Positions 20,489-31,500 of a DNA stretch of 64,000 bases are shown in pieces (positions within the stretch are counted from its first letter, which is position 1; each line of letters starts with the position of its first letter). The stretch spans positions 2,356,001 through 2,420,000 of the forward strand of contig CM065881.1 of assembly GCA_033439255.1 (NCBI GenBank). The letters are read 5' to 3'. The DNA comes from Hericium rajendrae. Taxonomy: Eukaryota > Basidiomycota > Agaricomycetes > Russulales > Hericiaceae. Under the pieces are notes generated by a model. That model saw only the letters and a list, made by a program, of their open reading frames with translations. It had not been told where the DNA came from and searched no databases. Position numbers and translations under genes: made by a program.

Positions 20489-21919
20489 CCCGCGGTCTTT
20501 CCTCCCTTTCACGCATATCCGATTCGATCTTACGCATCGGCGACCACCACCATCGCTGTCATCGTCGCATGCGGGATCGCCTACATCACGCACCCACTCA
20601 CTATCGACTATGTCTTCTGAAGCTGCGGCTCGCCCTCGAACTGCACCTCACGAAGCGCTGCTGAGTCTCAAGCCGAGCTGCTTCCTTTCCTTCTCCTCGT
20701 CTGCGCTTCTGCCCCGCTCCATCCATGCCGCGCCTCATGTAATCAACGTCTACAAGCTTGAGTTCGGCCTCTTTGTCGAACGGGCTTGAGCCAGCTATAC
20801 ACTGGTATGGTCTGACGAGCTCGAGAGCATCGCGCTGGCCAAGACCGCACGGCACAGTGCAGCTTGCATGTGTGATCGTCAAGCGGTGAGTTTCAAGCTG
20901 GTGAGCAGCACCTACGAGCTGTTCGTCGCACTCGCGGACGAGATCCACACGCCCACGTTAGTCACGCCTATCGCGCCAACTTAGCCTGCGGTCACTGTGC
21001 CCTTGCGCCTGAGCTTGCACTCGTCGACTTCGAGGGTTGAGTGGGCCAATGTACAAGCAACCTCTCGAGCGCTTGTGCATATGTATGTCACGCGCATGGC
21101 CATGCCCCATCCGGATATCATTGCAAACACCATCAAGGACGGCTGGAGACACCGTAGGCGAGATGCGAGGATGCAGATCCCGGTGCAGGCATCTGTGAGC
21201 ATTTGGGGCGACATATATTTGGAAGGGTGCAAGCAAGGACGCGACCGGGCATACGTCGAGGAATTCGAGGCAGCGCGCGCCGAGGTGAGTACCCCACACC
21301 ATATCAATACGCGCGTCCAAGCGGACAACCCATTTCTTTCACCTCAACTCCGCCCACCTGTTCGCCTCAGCTCCGCCCACCTGTGCTCGTCGACGCTGCC
21401 ATGTTTTCTGGTCCCTATCCTACTCGCTTCCCCTGCATATTGACATGCATATATCAATACCAATACCCGCTGACTCACGCCATGGTCCACGTCTGATGCC
21501 AACACGCGCGGCATGCCAGTGCCATGCACTGCTGCTCGCATGCTCATGGCTGTCATCTGAAAAATCTAATTTTTATATAGCAAAGGGTCAAGCTATGGGT
21601 CCTATAGGAAGGCTATGGAGTCTATGATTTTGATCAGTCAAGCTATGTAGAGCTATGGGAGCTATCATAGCCTCTATAGTTAACCTTTTAAAGTACATAG
21701 CCTACATAGCTTGTACTGTCAAATACATAGAGCTATTCTACTTAGTAAGAGGGACTATGGCTTCTATGAGTACTATACTGACTATGCTAAATCAGACAGA
21801 CACCAAAAATTTTAAGTCAGATCTCTTCAATTAAATGGATCCATGGCATCATATAATTATTGCACAATGGTACGTTACATTATACAAGTACCTAACTACA
21901 AAATGAGTTAAGCTGCATG

Positions 21920-22970
21920 GACCCCGCGCGCGCGTAACCTCATATGATGTGGCACCCGTCATCGCGGCCGGTGGTGCGTAGCCAACAACGCATGCCGCCC
22001 GTGTGCGTGGCACGACGCGCAGCGAGGCAGCCCGGCGCCTACCCGAACGCGTGTGCTTGCGCAACGGCGCTGTCGCGGCCGTGCGCGCATCGTCGCCGGC
22101 GTGTGTGGCCTCGCGCGGCGCGCAGAGGGCGCCGCACATGACTGCCTGCGCGGTTGTTGCGTGCGTGCGTTGTGGTTGTGTGTGCCGCGCGATCGTCCAC
22201 GGCCGGCGCAGGCGGGGCGGGGCCGCGAGACGGCGAGGGGAGGGCGGGGTCGCGAGACGGCGAGGGCGGGGCGGGGTCGCGAGACGGCGAGGGCGGGGCC
22301 GGAGACGGGAGGGCGGGGACGCGGGAAGGCGGGGATGCGGCAGACGGGGCCACGCAGCCTCGTGCACGCAGACGACGCCGTGCGCGGCTGCCCGCGCCGT
22401 GCGTGGTCGCGTGCATGCCGAGCGGGGTCGTGTCTGCTGGCGGGGCACTTCGCGCCGTTGAGGTCGCCCGCAGCCGCGCATAACGCCACGCGCGTGCGTA
22501 CGCTGGCGGATCGTCCGCGGCTGCCCGCACGCGAGTGCGTGTGCGGGCGCGGTCGTCCGCTGGCGTGCCTGGCCCGCGCGCGCAGTCCACAGCTGCCAGC
22601 GCAGCGTGGGCGTGCGTGGGTGCGCTGGCGAACGTCCGCGGCCGTGCACACGGTGTCGCCGGCAACGTGTGGCCCCACGCATGCAGGCGGGACCACACGC
22701 ACGCGTGCGCGGCCATACGTGCGCTGGCAGCGCGGGTGAGGGCGAAGGCGGGGCCGGGGCGAGGGCGAGGGCGAGGGCGCGGCGAGGGCGAGGGCGAGGG
22801 CGAGGGCGAGGGCGGGAGCCGGGCAGAGCACGTCGCACGACGTTTAGTCGAGCCTCGTTGCCGCGGCAACGAGACCGACGTCGGCGTCGTCGACGGCGTT
22901 GTCAAGGGAGTGGGATGGGGTGGTGTCATGGGCGTGGCCGCGGGGTGTCGAACGCGAGGCACGGTCGCGA
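21920..22970. repeat. GC-rich core with minisatellites
   Basis: About 1 kb of very CpG-rich sequence between AT-rich flanks. It includes three or so copies of a 24-28 bp unit GGCGGGGTCGCGAGACGGCG (22210-22300) and about a dozen GAGGGC hexamers (22738-22815). Long open frames appear on both strands, but only because stops are rare in this composition. Confidence 0.75.
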
Positions 22971-22978
22971 AAAGACAT

Positions 22979-23012
22979 ACGAGTATCGTTCGCGCAAACG
23001 AACGATACTCGT
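22979..23012. repeat. Perfect 14-bp hairpin
   Basis: ACGAGTATCGTTCG, loop CGCAAA, then CGAACGATACTCGT. A second, imperfect inverted repeat (TCGAGTGC / GCACTCGA with CGCGCG flanks) follows at about 23189-23226. Confidence 0.85.
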
Positions 23013-24437
23013 CTAATTAGCACGAAGACAGAAAAAAAGAACATAGTTTTACTTACCTAGAGGCCCTCGGTCCTCCTGCTAACCCTCCCGACCTTCGACT
23101 GACGTTGTCCGTTGCTTGTGTAAAGAAAGAGGGGAGGGGAACGAGGGGAGATGAGGTGGGAGACGGAGAGGAGAGACGCACTAAGTCGCGCGTCGAGTGC
23201 AGCCACAGCACTCGACTCGCGCGTCTGGCGTTTTCGACTTCAACAAATCAAATAAAACCGTTGAAATTCAGAAAAAAACATACAAGGGATATATAATTTG
23301 CTTAAGCACAATGAATGAGCTACAAATGTATGTACTCTACTCTACTTCGATGGACAGTCAAGCTAACTTAAGGAGATCTAAAAGCTAGCCTCGGCCGCGG
23401 CTCCCGGCAGCGTCCGGCAGCCACAATTCGGGCTCCGCCGGGCAGACCCGGGCGCGGGTTTATAACGCTCGCACGACGCGCGTTCTCTCTTGTCTCTCAA
23501 CCACTACCATCTCCCGTCGTCCGCCTTCCTTCCTCTTCTCGTTCTTCAACTTTCTTATCTTAGGTAAGTTTGTTATGTTTTTATCTGTTGTTCGTTAGTA
23601 TCAACTCGTTGATGTGTTGATTCTATAGGCTCAAATTTTCGCTTTTTGTCCTCTTTGAGGTAAGTCTTCTTTTATATCTGTTGTAACTCATATTGATGAT
23701 GTGTCATTTATGTTAGACTATTTTCGACTTTTTCCTTATGTTTGATAAGCCTTTTATGACTTGTATTTATATCTTATGTGTTGGATTGTAATTTAGATAG
23801 CTTTAGAATAGTCTTTGTAGATATACTTATTTGTATGATTTGAAATATATTGTTTATAAAATTTTCGATGTTTTTTCTGTTTGTGATAAGTCTATTGAGG
23901 CTATAGATTTTTTGAGATTTTAATAAAGTCTTCATAGCATGAAGAAGTCATATACAAAGCAGAGTTGGTATAGATTAGATAGCAATCCTATTAAGCTAGA
24001 TATGATATGATAATGGGCATACATAGCATAACCAACATAGTCTCTATAGCTATCATAGCTTTGTCTTATGCTCTGGTAGCTATCATAGCTATCATAGCTA
24101 GATATAGCAATCCTATTTGATTATATAGCTTGTCATAGACTGCCTTTTAGCTATAAGGGCCCTATGTATAAAAGGGGATTGCTATGAAACTATGAGATCT
24201 ATGTAAGCAACATAGGACAACATAGCATTGGTACATTTTTCAGATGGTGCCAGCCAGCACTCGCACATGGCCTCCCTCACGTAGTTGTATAGTACCAGTA
24301 GATATCTTGTGTCTGTGAATCGTATTTCATGTAGCTCTTCACAAAATAAAAGTTGCACCGTAGATCACTACTCAGTAATTTATTAGCATGGGTCACCTGC
24401 GGGTCACTCGCAGGTCGATGAATTTTTGTAAGATCTT

Positions 24438-24491
24438 GACCTGGATCCGGACGGGTTTCAGCCACCGGGTGATCCGGATCTGTGGGTCAGG
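24438..24491 (+). repeat. Subterminal direct repeat, right copy (54 bp)
   Basis: Same orientation as 20218-20271, 48 of 54 identical. Confidence 0.85.
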
Positions 24492-24544
24492 AACCCGCGG
24501 GTAAATTTTGCGGGTTTACCTGTGTTGACCTGCAGATGACTCTG

Positions 24545-24560
24545 ACTCGTGTCGAACCCT
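24545..24560 (-). repeat. Right terminal inverted repeat
   Basis: ACTCGTGTCGAACCCT, the exact complement of 20146-20161; followed by ACTATGACAT (24561-24570), the right target duplication. Confidence 0.93.
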
Positions 24561-24570
24561 ACTATGACAT

Positions 24571-27500
24571 TATCCTTGGGACCGATTGGTTACAGGAACA
24601 CAACCCTGAAATTGATTGGGTCTCTCGTCGTGTTGACATGACTCGCTGCCCTCCCTCTTGCACCCTGAATAAGCCTCCGGTCAAAAACCTGTCCACTCGC
24701 TCAGAACGCCGCCAATCAGCCCCTCGTCCACCAGTCCTCAGTACCGCTGCTGTACTGCTCCCCCCACCTTGCCCCCCTCCATTGCTCCCACTGCCCCCGC
24801 CATTTGTTCCTGCCCCACTTCCCAAATACGTGATCCCTGCTCGCCGAGTCCAAGGTGTCCGTCTTCGCCGCATCCACCTGTCCAAAGTCCCTGCACGTCT
24901 GTTTACCGAGGATGATGACCCACGACCTAACGTCGATGATGACTGGGTTGAAGAGGGTCTTCGCCTAGCTGGTGTTCTCCCTGACTGGGACACACCACCC
25001 CCTCCAGATGACGACCCAGACTACCAACATGCCATCCGTATCCGTCGCTCTTTCACCAATGCTCAGAAACTGGCTGAGCGTGTGGCCGCCCATGTCGCGG
25101 AGAAGTCCTTTGCTGAGATGGTTCCCCCTCAGTACCAGGATTTCCAACCCGTCTTCGATGAGGAATCCTCCCATCGCCTTCCTGAACGTCGCCCTTGGGA
25201 TCACGCCATCGACCTGAAAGATGGTTTTGAACCCCGTTCATGCAAGGTCTATCCCATGGCTCCCACTGAGCAGGAGGACCTCGATTCGTTCCTTGATGAC
25301 CAGGTCAAAAAAGGCTACATCCGTCCTTCCAAATCCCCTATGGCGAGTCCCTTCTTCTTTATCAAGAAAAAAGATGGAAAACTACGCCCCGTCCAGGACT
25401 ATTGCACCCTCAACAAGGGCACCATCAAGAATGAATATCCCCTGCCCCTCATCTCTGAACTCGTTGACAAGCTCAAGGGTGCCAAGGTCTTCTCCAAGAT
25501 GGACGTTCGTTGGGGTTACAACAACGTTCGCATCAAGGAGGGCGACGAATGGAAAGCCACCTTCAAAACCAACCGCGGTCTCTTTGAACCCCTGGTGATG
25601 TTTTTTGGTCTTACAAACTCCCCTGCCACGTTTCAAGGAATGATGAATGAACTTTTCAAGGATCTCATCGACACGGGCAAAGTCGTCATCTACATGGACG
25701 ATATCCTCATTTTCACCGAAACCCTCGAAGAACATCGCGACCTTGTGCGCAAGGTCCTCCAATGCCTCCAGGACAATGACCTCTTCCTCAAGCCAGAGAA
25801 GTGCTCTTTCGAGCAGCCCTCCGTTGAGTTCCTCGGTCTCATCGTCTCCCATAACACGCTTGCCATGGACCCCGTCAAGGTTGCAGGCATCGCTGAATGG
25901 CCTGCCCCCCGTAACGTCAAGGACGTCCAGTCCTTTGTTGGCTTTGGCAACTTCTATCGACGCTTCATCCAGGACTTCTCCAAAGTCGCCCGTCCCATGT
26001 TTGACCTTACCAAGAAAGACCATCCTTGGGCCTGGTCTGCTGAATGTCAACATGCCTTTGAGGCTCTTAAAGCTGCGTTCACCTCGTCCCCAGTCCTTAT
26101 CATGCCTGACCCGTCCAAACCCTACTTGGTTGAGGTCGATGCCTCAGACTATGCCACAGGAGGTATCCTATCCCAGCGCGGGGAGGACGAGCAATGGCAC
26201 CCTGTTGCTTACATCTCCAAGGCCTTCACTGCCCCTGAACGCAACTATGACATTTATGACAAGGAACTCCTGGCCATCATCCGTGCCCTCGAAGCCTGGC
26301 GCCACTACCTGGAAGGCTCTCCCCATACTGTGGAGATCTGGACCGACCATAAGAACCTGGAATACTTCAAGTCTGCCCAAAAGCTGAGTCGTCGTCAGGC
26401 TCGCTGGGCTCTCTTCCTCACTCGTTTCGACTTCACCTTGATCCACAAACCCGGTATTCATCACCGGCCAGACGCCATGTCGAGACGACCTGACCATAGA
26501 GAGGGGGTGGACGACGACAACTCAGATCGTGTCCTCCTCGACCCCAAGTACTTCCAGATTCGTGCTACACGTCCAGCCGCTGTCAAGTTCATTGGCAATG
26601 CTGATCTTCGCCAACGCATTCGCAATGCCAAGACCAAGGATATTGAGGTCGTTCAAGCCCTTGACGTGATCCTGAACAACGGTCCTCGCTCCCTCGTCAA
26701 GAACCTCCAAGAATGGAACTACGAGGATGGCCTCATCCTCTTTCGTGGCAAAGTCTACATCCCTGCTGACAAGGACCTTCGGCGAGATATCGTCAAGCTG
26801 CATCACGACACTCCCATGGCTGGTCACCCTGGACGCTACAAGACCTATGAGCTCCTCAGTCGCAACTACTGGTGGCCCGGTATGTCTGTCTTCGTTCGTG
26901 ATTATGTCGATGGCTGTGCTACCTGCCAGGCCACCAAGGTTCAAAATCACCGCCCCCATGTTGAAACAATCCCCAATGCCATCCCTACCCGTCCCTTCCA
27001 AGACATTACCTCGGATTTCATCGTCAAACTCCCAGAATGTCAAGGCTATGACTCCATCAATGTGGTCGTCGACCGTTTTACAAAGCACGTCTCCTTCACT
27101 CCTTGTAACGAGACCATTACCAGTGATGGCACAGTCGACATCCTTTTTGACAGGATTTATCGGAACTACGGCCTCTGGGAGCGCCTCATCTCTGATCGTG
27201 GCCCACAGTACGCAGGCAAAGTCATGCGTGGCGTCTTTGACAAACTTGGTATCAAGTCCTCCCTCAGCACCGCCTATCATCCACAGACCGATGGCGAGTC
27301 AGAACGCGTCAATCAAGAACTCGAGCAGTTCCTTCGTACCTTCTGCAACTACCGTCAGGATGATTGGGTCCAATGGCTCCCTTACGCTGAGTTCTCGCAC
27401 AACCACCGTATCCACAGCGCCACTAACCGAGCTCCATTTGAAATGCTCCTCGGCTATATTCCCACTGCCATCCCCACTGTCAACCCCACATCGTCTACAC

Positions 27501-28252
27501 CCGCCGTCGAGGATCGTTTCCGTCACCTCGAACAACTTCGCACTGAGGTCCAGGCCAGCCTTCAAACAGCTGCTGATCTCATGAAGCGCAACAACCAGGA
27601 CCATATGCACGACACCATCCACTTCCAGGTTGGCGACAAGGTCTGGCTCGATGGCAAGAACATCAAAACCACACGACCCAAAGCTAAGCTTGCTGATCGA
27701 CGCCTGGGACCTTTCGAAATCACTGACGTCCTGGGCCCAGTCTCTTATCGACTGAAGCTACCACCCACCTGGCGTATCCACCCGGTGTTCCACACGTCCC
27801 TGTTGTCCCCTTACAAGGAAACCGATGCTCATGGTCCCAACTTCCCTGCACCACCACCTGACCTTGTGGAGGGTGAGGAAGAGTACGAAGTTGAGTCTGT
27901 CCTCGATGCTCGTCTCACTCGGAACAAACGCGGCATTGAATATCTCGTCAAATGGGCAGGCTACCCTGATTCAGAAAATCAGTGGCTTTCACGTACCTCC
28001 CTTTCCAATGCCCATGGTGCAATCACCGACTTCTACACCCGCCATCCGCATGCACTCAAGGCTCCCAATCTTCGTGGACTCATCTACCTCGATCCCGTCC
28101 ATGCTCATCACGCACTCCAGGCGAAAGTGCGTCTTAGAGAGGGGGTGATGTCACGGATCGCTCCATTTCTCTCTGCCTTCTTCTCTGCCATCAAGGCATC
28201 GCGTCGGTCATGTGCTCCAGCAGCCCCATCACATGTTCACTTCCTCACATGA
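24571..28252 (+). CDS. Chromovirus Pol: protease end, RT, RNase H, integrase, chromodomain
   Basis: One open frame of about 1225 residues. It starts with the last protease strand (LGTDWLQEHNPEIDW). Then come a Pro-rich linker; reverse transcriptase with the YMDDILIFT active site near 25690; RNase H with VDASDYATGGILSQ; an integrase HHCC zinc finger (HHDTPMAGHPGR, then CATCQATK); a DDE core (DFIVKLPECQGYDSINVVVD, SDRGPQYAG, GESERVNQEL); and a GPF-like module (LGPFEITDVLGPVSYRLKL). The end is a chromodomain with YLVKWAGYPDSENQW near 27945, which in chromoviruses guides integration to marked chromatin. No stop or shift was found. The frame runs about 100 bases into the 3' LTR before TGA, as in some gypsy elements. 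The open frame extends left through the TIR-element end only by chance. Confidence 0.95.
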
Positions 28253-28571
28253 CCTGGGGCTATCCTTCACCCATGCCCTTGTTCCCCTTTGGGACATCCT
28301 ATTGTTCTCCCTCCCATTGTTCTCCTTTTGGCCACCATTGTTCTCACTCTATTGTTTGACCCATTATGGTGTCCATTGTTCTTTTCCCATTGTCGTCCCA
28401 GTACTTATAGGCTCCCTGTCGCTCGCCTATTTCCCTAGATTGTCCATTTCATCTGTACCGTACTGTACCTCCAATACGGGTCACTGCGCTGCTAGTCGCT
28501 CTCTGCTCTCTCGCTCCCATCATCGCTGGTGACTTGGGTGGTTCTCTGCTGTCTACGACCGAGTCTTGACA
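28149..28571 (+). repeat. Chromovirus 3' LTR (423 bp)
   Basis: Preceded by the purine run GAGAGGGGGTGA. It starts TGTCACGG and ends CTTGACA, then TCTAG (28572-28576). It carries 39 bases (GGGTCACTGCGC...TCTCGCTC) absent from the 5' LTR. Confidence 0.94.
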
Positions 28572-31500
28572 TCTAGGGAGAATCAGACAGACTGTGGAGC
28601 AACTTCTTGTCAATTCTTCAGATGGTGAGTCATACTCTTTTGTCCAGTACAACACTTCATAATCTTGTTAGAAATCCCTTTGATCCCCTTCAAATATAAT
28701 GCAAGTAGCCCTGAGAGGTTTTCTCTTATATTGGCTGTTGAATCACTGTCTGGAGAGAGGCCTGCAGAAGAGAGGCAAGCTCAGAATGCTATTGAACAAG
28801 CTCAGCAGGCAGTGGCTATCTCATCTCCATCTCCTCTTTTATCCTCTGTTACACAAGGAGCTGCACTTGTGCAGAAGGTTTCATCTATGGAATTCATCAC
28901 AGATGTTCTGAGCATAATCATTGAGAAAGTTGATGCACTTTCTGAGGCCAGTTTTGTCTTGTCAACAAGGTCAATGGGCTGATCCTAGTAATTATACAGA
29001 TTCATCCATATGTTAAGATGGCATGGACCATTTTGTCTGCCATTCTCAAGGTTTGCCTGTTGTCTGATTAGATATTTAAGTAATTTCTTACTTCTCATAT
29101 TTATAGGCTCATTTGAATGATCAGTCAAGACTTCAACAACTGCAAGGCCTTCTTCAGATTGTCAATGATAATTATGCATTTGTGAAAGAAGCCATCTCTT
29201 TAAATCATTATGACATTTCTTTTCATCAGAAGATAACCATCACTCAGATAGTTCAGCAGACTACAGAATGTGCTTATTTTATTCGTGATTATCTATCATC
29301 CAATGGATTTGGTATAGTCACAATTTCTTATCTGACTTGAAGTTACTTATGTGTTGATTTTTAGTCTCTCGTCAAATCAAGAATCTCACATCTGAAGTTC
29401 AAGCTAAGATTGACAAGTATCAAAAGACATTTGAAACTCTTGCACAGCAGTTTCATCAGAATGTTACATTACAAACTGAGATCAGTGTTTTTCATACAAT
29501 CAACATGCTGACTAATTTAAGTAGGTGATCAACTTGTTCTTTGGTTGATTGCTAATGATGTGCTATTTATAGCTGCTGAACATTTGCTGAATGATCTTGT
29601 CTATGCTCCTGGTGCTCGCTTTGACTTTGACAAACTTTGCTTGCCTGGTACTCGAGTTGAAATTATTGATGAAATTATAAACTGGGTCAATCAGACCAAT
29701 AATGATGATACTATCTCTCGAGTTTATATCTTGACTGGAGGAGCTGGCATTGGAAAGTCCACTATTGCTCGAACAGTGGCACAGCAGTTTAAAACTATTG
29801 GAAGGCTGGGATCTTCATTTGCATTCAATCGTAGCAGACAGCAAACTATAAATGCTCAGAACTGTTTCAGCACAATTGCTTTGGATATTGCTGATATTGT
29901 GCCAAGCTGGAAGGCTTCTCTTGTAGAGGTTATTAAAAATGATCATGGTCTGCGTAATAGTAGGACTGTTAAAGAGCAATTTAGCAAATTGCTTGTTGAG
30001 ACAGAAAAAAATCTGATTATAACTGGCCCTATACTTATTGTCATTGATGCATTAGATGAATGTTTAACTGGTGATAATAGCTCTTTTGAAGACTTTATTG
30101 AAGTGCTGGTAAAATACACTGCAGAATTACCTTCAAATATTCGCATCTTGATAACATCTCGTCCTGAAGTTGCAATTCATAATGCATTTTATGGACAGTC
30201 ACATATTATATATAAAAATATGGAAATAATCAGTGCAAAATCTACAAGAGATGATATATACAACTTTGTAAAATTTCAACTATCAGATGTGGCTGAAAAG
30301 CAAAATAATTGGAATGACATGCTTGCACAAAAAGCAGAAGGACTATTTCAATGGGCATCTACTGCATGCAAATTTATTAAAGATGAGAGCATAGGATTGC
30401 ATGTGTATGAGAGATTTGAAAATATTATTGCAGTTGGTTCATCACAGTTGGATGATCTTTATATCTATATTCTTCAAAATGCATTTTCAAATAACTTAAA
30501 GAATAAGATAGCCAAAGATCGCTACTATAAAGTATTAGATTATATATTATCTGTCAAAGAGCCATTGCCTCTTGCTGCTCTTTGCAAGTTATACAATAAT
30601 AATGCTAATGATTTTAATATTATTCTTAAGCCATTGGCATCTTTGTTCAATGGTGTTATTTCAAACAACAGCTCAAATATTCCTATACAACCATGTCATA
30701 TATCATTTCGAGAATTCTTAATGACAAAAGAGCGAAGTGGCAATTTTTACATTGAAGTGACATCTCAAAATAACAATCTTGCTAGAGGTTCATTTACAAT
30801 TATGTATCAAGAGCTTCATTTTAATATGTTCAATTTAAAATCATCATATAATAGAAATAAAGATATCTCTATTGATTGTCTCAATATGATCACACCACAA
30901 TTGAAATATAGTTGTCGATACTGGGCAGATCATTTATCTGCTTCAAAAAGAAACTTAGATCTAATCTCAAAGTTAAAAGTCTGGGCCAACAATCATATAT
31001 TGTTTTGGCTAGAGATACAAAGTATGCAATATCAGCATGTGACATATGCTAAAGATTCACTAGAGAAAGCATCTTCTGTACTCAAAGTAAGTTTGATTTT
31101 TATAATATATATATATATCAAAAGTTGATTCAATTATGCTAGCAAACTAATGAAATAGCTCTGAATAAACTGCTTAAGGATGCACATCAATTTATCACTC
31201 AATTTGCTATACCAATATCTCAGAGTGCTCCACACATTTATTTATCTGCCTTACAATTTGCACCTAAAAACAGTTGCTTGATAAAGTGTTATTATCATAA
31301 ATTTAACTTTATATTAGATCCAATTAGTAAGAGACCAAGTAGCTGGCCACAGATACAAGTGCTAATTCATAGTTCTTTAGCATGTACATGCTTAGCATTT
31401 TCTCCAAATGGCAAACAGATTGTTTCAGGATCTTATGACAAAACTATCCAACTATGGGATGCTCAGACTGGTACTTCTATTAGAGACCCCTTGACAGGTC

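Larger units (their letters stand above)
21554..24246. repeat. Possible second nested element bounded by CATCTGAAAAAT
   Basis: CATCTGAAAAAT at 21554-21565 is mirrored by ATTTTTCAGATG at 24235-24246. Just inside both ends are dense arrays of AGCTATG/CATAGCT/CTATAG motifs (21585-21800 and 23930-24230). This is the layout of a TIR element with subterminal binding sites. I found no matching target duplication, so the boundaries are tentative. Confidence 0.45.
20146..24560. mobile_element. Non-autonomous TIR DNA transposon, 4415 bp, family unassigned
   Basis: Bounded by a perfect 16-bp inverted repeat AGGGTTCGACACGAGT (20146-20161) / ACTCGTGTCGAACCCT (24545-24560) and a 10-bp target duplication. 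A 10-bp duplication fits Mutator-like elements (8-11 bp) better than hAT or KDZ (8 bp), but the termini match no family I know. Inside are 54-bp direct repeats near both ends, CGGGT/ACCCG-rich subterminal tracts, a perfect 12-bp hairpin, a GC-rich core, a 14-bp hairpin and arrays of CTATAG-like motifs. No transposase-like frame is present: the open frames in the core are by-products of GC-rich repeats. It must be mobilised in trans or be the remains of a larger element. Confidence 0.88.
17088..28571 (+). mobile_element. Ty3/gypsy chromovirus, itself interrupted by a TIR element
   Basis: LTRs at 17088-17471 and 28149-28571, both TGTCACGG...CTTGACA, flanked by TCTAG. Gag (zinc knuckle), protease, reverse transcriptase, RNase H, zinc-binding integrase and C-terminal chromodomain lie between, in Ty3/gypsy order; the chromodomain makes it a chromovirus. 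Without the inner 4.4 kb element it would be about 7.1 kb. It inserted into the NLR coding sequence in the same orientation. The LTRs differ by about four transitions and one 39-bp gap, so it is older than the copia element at 1-5106. Confidence 0.96.

Noticed and set aside
21849-23020. Several 150-330 codon frames on both strands in the GC-rich core
   Set aside because: Overlapping frames on both strands made of Arg/Ala/Pro/Gly repeats; they reflect scarcity of stop codons in GC-rich minisatellites.
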